Source of the DNA: Chlamydiia bacterium
GTDB taxonomy: Bacteria > Chlamydiota > Chlamydiia > Chlamydiales > FEN-1388
Assembly (NCBI GenBank): GCA_023269335.1
Contig: JAHFTM010000029.1
Location: 1-11,186 of the forward strand
DNA: 11,186 nt
Direction of reading: 5' to 3'
The position numbers and the translations under genes are program-made. Every line of letters starts with the position of its first letter. The stretch's first letter is position 1. A model generated the notes under the pieces. It had not been told where the DNA came from. It saw nothing but the letters and a program-made list of their open reading frames with translations, and did no database searches. Of the stretch, positions 6,936-11,186 are shown piece by piece.

Positions 6936-6979
6936 CAGAGAACACAATCAGACAAGTCTTAAGAGACTGTGTTTTCTGT
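6935..6979 (+). terminator. Long hairpin directly after the trmB operon
   Basis: ACAGAGAACACA (6935-6946) pairs with TGTGTTTTCTGT (6968-6979) over 12 positions with one G-T wobble. Inside, GTCT (6956-6959) pairs with AGAC (6964-6967) around TAAG. The first base of the stem is the last base of the TAA stop codon. Position and length fit a terminator or message-stabilising stem. No T-run follows directly, so termination may depend on a factor or on the AT-rich dyad 25 bases further on. Confidence 0.55.
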
Positions 6980-7003
6980 GATTTGCAGCTGCAGCAATAC
7001 TAT

Positions 7004-7041
7004 CTTAAAAAATTTTTACAAACTATCCCAGATTTTTTAAG
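7004..7041. repeat. AT-rich 10-bp inverted repeat
   Basis: CTTAAAAAAT (7004-7013) and ATTTTTTAAG (7032-7041) are exact reverse complements 18 bases apart. It lies in the 294-base spacer between the trmB operon and tRNA-His. The T-rich right arm could help transcripts from the left stop here. An AT-only core is weak in RNA and could also arise by chance. The rest of the spacer (about 7050-7165) holds no gene I can support. Confidence 0.4.
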
Positions 7042-7166
7042 AAAAATATGATCTGCTCATCTTTGCTCCTTAGAGGAAAATTGGGGGTAGAAAAGTGAAA
7101 ATCTAGGTGGAGTGGTGGTTTTCGGCAAACGAAATCTCCATTCTTATACAGAGATTCAGTAAGTTT

Positions 7167-7180
7167 ATTCTGAACAGAAT
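7167..7180. promoter_or_regulatory. Operator-like palindrome adjoining the tRNA-His promoter
   Basis: ATTCTG-AA-CAGAAT is a perfect 6-2-6 dyad whose last base is the first base of the -35 hexamer of the tRNA-His promoter. A compact palindrome touching a -35 is a typical place for a dimeric DNA-binding protein. It does not match CIRCE or another operator I know. It may be fortuitous. Confidence 0.35.
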
Positions 7181-7209
7181 TGACCAAAATCGAATTTAGC
7201 GTGTACAAT
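7180..7209 (+). promoter_or_regulatory. Promoter of tRNA-His
   Basis: TTGACC (7180-7185, 5 of 6 to consensus) and TACAAT (7204-7209, 5 of 6) are 18 bases apart. Transcription should start near 7216, leaving a leader of about 14 bases before the tRNA for RNase P to remove. Confidence 0.65.
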
Positions 7210-7229
7210 CATCACTCTTTCATCATTAT

Positions 7230-7304
7230 GGCGGTCGTAGCTCAGTTGGTTAGAGCGTTGGATTGTGATTCCAAATGTCGCGGGTTCGAGTCCCGTCGAT
7301 CGCC
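7230..7304 (+). tRNA. tRNA-His, anticodon GUG
   Basis: A full cloverleaf can be drawn. The acceptor arm GCGGTCG (7231-7237) pairs with CGATCGC (7297-7303) with one G-U. The D arm is GCTC...GAGC. The anticodon stem TTGGA/TCCAA (7258-7262, 7270-7274) encloses the loop TTGTGAT with anticodon GTG at 7265-7267. The T arm contains GGTTCGAGTCC. The extra G at 7230 (G-1) facing C73 (7304) is the identity element of bacterial histidine tRNAs, and both are present in the DNA. Only CA, then T, follows C73, so the CCA end is not fully encoded and must be completed by the CCA-adding enzyme. A T5 run (7307-7311) follows two bases later. The ftsK start is 83 bases downstream, so read-through into ftsK is possible. 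Confidence 0.97.
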
Positions 7305-7387
7305 CATTTTTGTGAGTCAAGATTCTTCCTAGACGAAAACACCGAAATCATCCAATCTACAGATATATTCATATTCCTTAGGAATTT

Positions 7388-9838
7388 ATGGCCACATCAA
7401 ACAAACAAAACTCTAAAGAGAGCTGGTACACACGACACCCAGAACTTTTTGGCATCACTCTCATTATCGCAGCTCTCACCCTTCTTGCAAGCCTTGTCAC
7501 CTTTCAAAATGCACTTCCCCAAAGTAACCTCCTCGGCCTTTTTGGCTATGGTTCTGCTTTTTTATGCCTAAAACTCTTTGGAATTGGCTCATTTCCTCTC
7601 TTACTGACAGTTTTTTGGCTTGGGACTCGCCTGCTTTTATCACATAAATACACCCTAAAACAACTTATTGCCCTGGCTACTACTGTTGCCTCATTTTGCC
7701 TCTTAGCTGTACTGGCAGCTGATGTTTTTCCTTTTCTTGAGGTTATCTTTGCAAATCTCTTTGCCTTTACAAGAGATGAAGCTTTTCGCTTAGGTGGTAT
7801 ACCTACCTATTTTCTGTATAAAGAGCTTCCTCAGGTTAACTTAGAACGTATTTTTAACTTTACAGGCACTCTTTTTATCAGCCTCGCTATGCTTTCTTTA
7901 AGCCTCTGCTACATTTTTGAAAAAGAGCTCATCGACCTCATTCAGCTGTGTAAAGACAAAATCAGCGAAATTGTAAAGCGCAGGCAAGAGCGCGCCTTAT
8001 CACAAAAAAATGAGACAAAATTCAGGGAAGGCAGCCAAGCGGTTGCTGACGATGAAAAACCAGCCTCTGAAAAGCGCACCTTCCACGGTTTAAAAGTACC
8101 CTCACTACTCTCTCGCATACCAGAGTTAACCCCTACTTTCACTGGCCTACCCGAATCCCTAGCCCAATCCTTGAAAAAGGATGCCAAAAAAGAGACGCTG
8201 TCACGTACAGCACTCGACATAGAAGCTCCGGAGGATGCAGGTAAAACACTCGATGCATTCTTACAGAAAAAGCAGCCTATGCGCTCGGCAATCAAAAGGC
8301 CTGTTAGCAGCAATGCAAGCTATAGTTTACCTTCCATCGATCTTCTCAATCCACCAAAGAAAAGCGACAACTCACTTTTGAAAAAAGAGATGAAGCAGAA
8401 GGCTGACCTCTTAGAAGAGACCTTGATGAGCTTTGGCATAGAAGCCAAAGTGGGGCAAATTCATTCCGGACCAACGATTACTTCTTTTGAAGTGCACCCA
8501 GCCGTCGGTGTAAAAGTAGGTCGCATTCGAACACTTGAACATGACATAGCTTTGAATCTGGAAGCAAAATCCATCCGTATTATTGCTCCGATACCGGGAA
8601 AGGCAGCAGTGGGCATTGAGGTGCCGAATAAACAGCCACAAGAAGTTTCTTTTAAAGAGCTTTTGTCGGCCTATCAAGAAAAAGAGCCCTTCCGCATTCC
8701 TATGCTACTCGGCAAAACAGTCAATGGCGACTTTGTCTTCGCAGATCTTACGAAAATGCCGCACTGCATTATCGCTGGTGCTACAGGTTCAGGTAAATCT
8801 GTTTGTATTAACTCAATTGTAATGTCTATCTTGATGACAGCATCACCTGATGAAATACGCCTCTTAATGGTAGACCCTAAAAAGGTAGAACTTACTCCCT
8901 ATTCAGAGCTACCACATATGCTAGCGCCGGTAATTACCGACCCAAAAACTGCTTGCATTGCACTCAACTGGCTTGTAAAAGAGATGGAAAAGCGCTATGA
9001 CCTTTTAAAACTTACTGGCCAGCGTAACATTGAAGCCTTCAATAACCGTAAGAAAACCGCACCAGATGCACCACAGCCAGAAAATACTCAACAGATAGAA
9101 ATCCCAGAAAAACTTCCCTATTACGTGGCTATTATCGATGAACTGGCAGACCTCATGATGGTAGCAAGTAGCGATATTGAAACGCCTATTGCACGCATTG
9201 CCCAGATGGCCAGAGCCGTGGGTATTCATTTGATTTTAGCTACGCAAAGGCCTTCAAGAGAAGTGATTACTGGACTTATCAAGGCAAACTTCCCAGCTAG
9301 AATCTCCTTTAAAGTAGCCAGCCGCGTCAATAGCCAAATTGTGCTGGATGAAGTAGGTGCAGAGACATTACTTGGCAACGGCGATATGCTCTTTTTACCT
9401 CCTGGAAGCTCACAGCTTGTCCGTGCTCAAGGGGTCTTTGTTCGTGATGAGGAGATTTACCGCGCTATTGAACACATCTCAAAGCATTCTCCACCGCAAT
9501 ATATCATCAACTCCTTCGATAGACTGCCAGCTGATTTTGGACTTCAAGACAGTGCCGATAGTGAGCCCACAGATGCGCTTTTTGAAGATGCAAAAACAAC
9601 CGTACTTACCACCGGCAATGCATCAACCACATTCTTACAGCGCAAATTAAAAATAGGCTATGCAAGAGCTGCTTCTTTGATGGATGAACTTGAGAAAAAA
9701 GGTGTCGTTGGCCCGCAAGAAGGCGCTAAGCCAAGGCAGATTTTCTTCCCCAAAGCAGCTAACAAGGTCATGGCTTTTGAAGAAAGTGGTTTGGAAAGCC
9801 GAGAAGAAAGTGAAAGTGAGGTAGAATTTGACAGCTAA
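7388..9838 (+). CDS. ftsK: DNA translocase FtsK (SpoIIIE/FtsK family)
   Basis: FtsK is a septum-anchored hexameric ATPase that pumps chromosomal DNA during division and activates Xer recombination at dif. At 816 residues this is SpoIIIE-sized, far shorter than E. coli FtsK. Four hydrophobic segments (about 20-38, 55-80, 91-112 and 156-177) form the membrane domain. A charged linker (about 180-335) follows. The alpha/beta motor region starts near 335 (LLEETLMSFGIEAKVG), with Walker A GATGSGKS at 464-471 and Walker B AIIDELAD at 581-588. ATQRPSREVITGLIKANFPARI after Walker B is characteristic. The C-terminal winged-helix gamma domain (about 745-800: TTFLQRKLKIGYARAASLMDELEKKGVV) is intact, so DNA orientation sensing and Xer activation are likely retained. 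AGGA (7380-7383) supports the ATG at 7388; it lies in a short dyad ATTCC-TTA-GGAAT. No strong promoter is seen between the tRNA and ftsK. Chlamydiae lack FtsZ, and FtsK is a known member of their divisome. Confidence 0.97.
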   Translation: MATSNKQNSKESWYTRHPELFGITLIIAALTLLASLVTFQNALPQSNLLGLFGYGSAFLCLKLFGIGSFPLLLTVFWLGTRLLLSHKYTLKQLIALATTVASFCLLAVLAADVFPFLEVIFANLFAFTRDEAFRLGGIPTYFLYKELPQVNLERIFNFTGTLFISLAMLSLSLCYIFEKELIDLIQLCKDKISEIVKRRQERALSQKNETKFREGSQAVADDEKPASEKRTFHGLKVPSLLSRIPELTPTFTGLPESLAQSLKKDAKKETLSRTALDIEAPEDAGKTLDAFLQKKQPMRSAIKRPVSSNASYSLPSIDLLNPPKKSDNSLLKKEMKQKADLLEETLMSFGIEAKVGQIHSGPTITSFEVHPAVGVKVGRIRTLEHDIALNLEAKSIRIIAPIPGKAAVGIEVPNKQPQEVSFKELLSAYQEKEPFRIPMLLGKTVNGDFVFADLTKMPHCIIAGATGSGKSVCINSIVMSILMTASPDEIRLLMVDPKKVELTPYSELPHMLAPVITDPKTACIALNWLVKEMEKRYDLLKLTGQRNIEAFNNRKKTAPDAPQPENTQQIEIPEKLPYYVAIIDELADLMMVASSDIETPIARIAQMARAVGIHLILATQRPSREVITGLIKANFPARISFKVASRVNSQIVLDEVGAETLLGNGDMLFLPPGSSQLVRAQGVFVRDEEIYRAIEHISKHSPPQYIINSFDRLPADFGLQDSADSEPTDALFEDAKTTVLTTGNASTTFLQRKLKIGYARAASLMDELEKKGVVGPQEGAKPRQIFFPKAANKVMAFEESGLESREESESEVEFDS

Positions 9839-10070
9839 AACACATCCTGCAAGTCGACTTGGGCGGCTTCTTATCATCTTTGCATTCTGCGGATTTTGCT
9901 ACGCTTTTTTTTTCATGACAGCTCGACAGGATAATCTTGCTGAAAAATGTGTGATTTTTCAGTCTATTTCCAGTACTATCTCTCCTCAACAAGAGGCTGT
10001 TATCATGACTTCTGGCTTGCTTTTTGCCCTCGGCCTATTTTGTATTTTACCCCGTAGACGCATGCGCTAG
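9828..10070 (+). CDS. Small two-helix membrane protein, 80 aa, overlapping ftsK
   Basis: The gene starts at TTG (9828), 11 bases before the end of ftsK, behind GAGG with a six-base spacer, which supports this unusual start. No in-frame ATG occurs before residue 30, in the first membrane helix. The product has a basic N-terminus (K4, R10, R13), a hydrophobic helix at about 14-30 rich in Phe and Cys, a polar loop at 31-56, a second helix at about 57-74, and a strongly basic end RRRMR. By the positive-inside rule both ends should be cytosolic, with a short periplasmic loop. The overlap suggests translational coupling to FtsK and a possible role at the division site, which is inference. It ends 23 bases from the convergent 124-residue gene. 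I recognise no family. Confidence 0.75.
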   Translation: MTAKTHPASRLGRLLIIFAFCGFCYAFFFMTARQDNLAEKCVIFQSISSTISPQQEAVIMTSGLLFALGLFCILPRRRMR

Positions 10071-10093
10071 CAGTTAAAATCAAAATTTACCTA

Positions 10094-10468
10094 CTACTCG
10101 TCTTGTGGTGGCTTATCTTTTTTTAGTTTATTGGGAGCAGAAAATTGAATCATGCTGAGTCGCGCACGCAAATTATCGACATATTCTTTGTTCATTTTTT
10201 GGAATTCAAGAAGCTGTGCTTGCACCTTCTTTTGCATTTGGCTCGGTACAGGCAAGGCATGATCTTTGACAAGCTTGTCCATTTCTACAAGTTCGCCAAT
10301 CATCTCTTGCTGTTTATGCTGCAACGCATCAAATTCTGCTTCAGCGATAGACTTTGAGCTTGCATCTTTTAACTTTTTTACATTGTCAATAAGCTTTTCT
10401 AAAAGCTTTGACATCTGGCCAAAAAACAGCTCCTGCTTCACATTTGGCTCTTTATTTGGATCTGACAT
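10094..10468 (-). CDS. Small coiled-coil protein, 124 aa, possibly FlgN/secretion-chaperone-like
   Basis: The protein is charged and almost wholly helical, without signal peptide or membrane segment. Two helices at about 11-38 (ELFFGQMSKLLEKLIDNVKKL) and 40-69 are followed by a break at ALPVPSQ (71-77), then a long third helix at about 78-107 (QLLEFQKMNKEYVDNLRARL). The tail (111-124) is basic, then acidic. This three-helix pattern, with F-x-x-L-x-x-x-Q-Q-x-x-x-x-E-L in helix 2 and a central M-N-K in helix 3, resembles the FlgN family of flagellar and secretion chaperones, but similarity of small coiled coils is weak evidence. I chose ATG 10468; an upstream TTG at 10510 would add 14 residues but lacks a good ribosome binding site, and the ATG also has only a weak GAG. 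It is convergent with the membrane-protein gene and divergent from the walJ-like gene across 88 bases, where I see only weak promoter-like elements. Confidence 0.75.
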   Translation of the reverse strand: MSDPNKEPNVKQELFFGQMSKLLEKLIDNVKKLKDASSKSIAEAEFDALQHKQQEMIGELVEMDKLVKDHALPVPSQMQKKVQAQLLEFQKMNKEYVDNLRARLSMIQFSAPNKLKKDKPPQDE

Positions 10469-10556
10469 GTAAAATCTCACAAAAGCGATTGCTTGAAATA
10501 GTTGCCTCAAGTTACAAGATTGGCTTTATTATTGAAATCACTTTTGCGAGCGTCCT

Positions 10557-11186
10557 ATGATTGGCTTCTGTCCCCTTGCTTCAGGCTCAAAAGGCAACGC
10601 TGTTTATATTGGCACAAAGAATACAAAAATTCTTGTCGATGCGGGAATTTCTGCCAAAGGCATCAAAGAAAGACTTGCTACTCTGAATGTCTCTATCGAT
10701 GATATTGACGCAATCCTTATCTCACATGAACATCAAGACCACATTCAGGGACTTAAAGTCCTGGCATTCAAACTCGGCATACCTGTCTTTGCCAATCATG
10801 AAACCGCTAAAGCCATCTGCGAACACTTCCATGACTGCCCCAAATTTAAGATCTTTTCTACAGGCGAAACCTTTGATTTCCAAGATTTTGAAATTCAGTC
10901 ATTTAGCATTAAACATGACGCTGTAGATCCAGTCGGTTTTGCAATTCGTTCAGAGACTGCTAAAATTGGCATTTGCACTGATCTTGGATTTGTGACGCAT
11001 CCCGTTGTGCATCACCTTATGGGCTGCGACATTTTATACGTCGAGGCCAACCATCAACCATCTATGGTGCATGCATCATCAAGACCACCTATTTATAAAG
11101 AGCGTGTTCTTGGCCCTTGTGGTCATCTTTCTAACGAAGCTTGCGGTGATCTTTTAGCTAAAGTGTACCATGAAAACATCCGCTCT
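10557..11186 (+). CDS. walJ: YycJ/WalJ-type metallo-beta-lactamase-fold hydrolase (partial, C-terminus outside window)
   Basis: The frame is open from ATG 10557 to the window edge, giving 210 residues. It opens with the family start FCPLASGSKGNAVYIG. The metal-binding motif is SHEHQDH (His57, His59, Asp61, His62), with further ligand candidates His120 (SIKHDA), Asp142 (CTDLG) and His190 in GHLSN. The order, with EANHQP at 163-168 before YKERV and GHLSN, marks the YycJ/WalJ subgroup: single-domain, cytosolic, dinuclear-metal phosphodiesterases or nucleases of poorly defined role. The B. subtilis member has been linked to coordinating cell-wall and DNA replication processes. The usual NHD is NHQ here. 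The ribosome binding site is weak (GAG six bases from ATG). A TATTAT at 10527-10532 could be its -10, with no good -35. I recall ftsK and yycJ being neighbours in Chlamydia too; here two small genes lie between them. The family assignment is firm, the cellular role is not. Confidence 0.9.
   Translation, partial: MIGFCPLASGSKGNAVYIGTKNTKILVDAGISAKGIKERLATLNVSIDDIDAILISHEHQDHIQGLKVLAFKLGIPVFANHETAKAICEHFHDCPKFKIFSTGETFDFQDFEIQSFSIKHDAVDPVGFAIRSETAKIGICTDLGFVTHPVVHHLMGCDILYVEANHQPSMVHASSRPPIYKERVLGPCGHLSNEACGDLLAKVYHENIRS

Noticed and set aside
7023..7208. 61-codon minus-strand frame in the spacer before tRNA-His
   Set aside because: It starts at TTG with no ribosome binding site, runs through the tRNA promoter and the dyads, and has no recognisable features.
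10071..10093. Bidirectional terminator between the convergent small genes
   Set aside because: The 23 bases hold only A/T-rich sequence with no stem of useful length.

Overview
The window looks like a chromosomal segment from a member of the Chlamydiota, probably an environmental (amoeba-associated type) lineage rather than Chlamydia itself. The main reasons are protein-level. The TrmB has the chlamydial style of motif I (CSGNG) and a C-terminal YGSSFFEELFKSKG segment, instead of the common TKFExRG ending. Pgi closely resembles chlamydial Pgi as I remember it. An SpoIIIE-length FtsK lies close to a YycJ/WalJ-type metallo-beta-lactamase protein, a neighbourhood I recall from Chlamydia. The family assignments come from reading motifs, not from a search. 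I saw no insertion sequence, CRISPR array, prophage module or toxin-antitoxin pair; this reads as core chromosome with several lineage-restricted small or coiled-coil proteins.

Left half (1-5056) is entirely on the minus strand. In transcription order it holds a 208-residue helical protein of unknown function (5056-4430), a 34-residue lysine-rich micro-protein behind a near-perfect ribosome binding site (4366-4262), glucose-6-phosphate isomerase pgi (4111-2477), a 738-residue coiled-coil protein (2399-183), and the N-terminus of a XerC/XerD-type tyrosine recombinase cut by the window edge (137-1). Gaps are 63, 150, 77 and 45 bases, and a 10-bp hairpin sits in the largest one.

A divergent promoter region (5057-5241) separates the two halves. 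A good TTGATT-17-TATAAT promoter points right and a weaker GTGAAA-17-TATAAG promoter points left.

Right half is mostly on the plus strand. It contains trmB (tRNA m7G46 methyltransferase), overlapped by 4 bases by an unrecognised 335-residue gene. A roughly 290-base spacer with several dyad symmetries and a tRNA promoter follows, then tRNA-His(GUG), ftsK, and an 80-residue two-helix membrane protein that starts at TTG inside the end of ftsK. A minus-strand 124-residue coiled-coil gene follows (10468-10094), and then the start of a YycJ/WalJ-type hydrolase that runs off the right edge.

Functionally, the segment combines central carbon metabolism (Pgi), tRNA biology (TrmB, tRNA-His), and chromosome segregation and division (FtsK plus an Xer recombinase, whose homologues cooperate at dif). 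Chlamydiae lack FtsZ and FtsK is a known part of their divisome, so the uncharacterised membrane protein overlapping ftsK is the most attractive unknown here. The 34-residue gene and the 124-residue possible FlgN-like protein are the other two.
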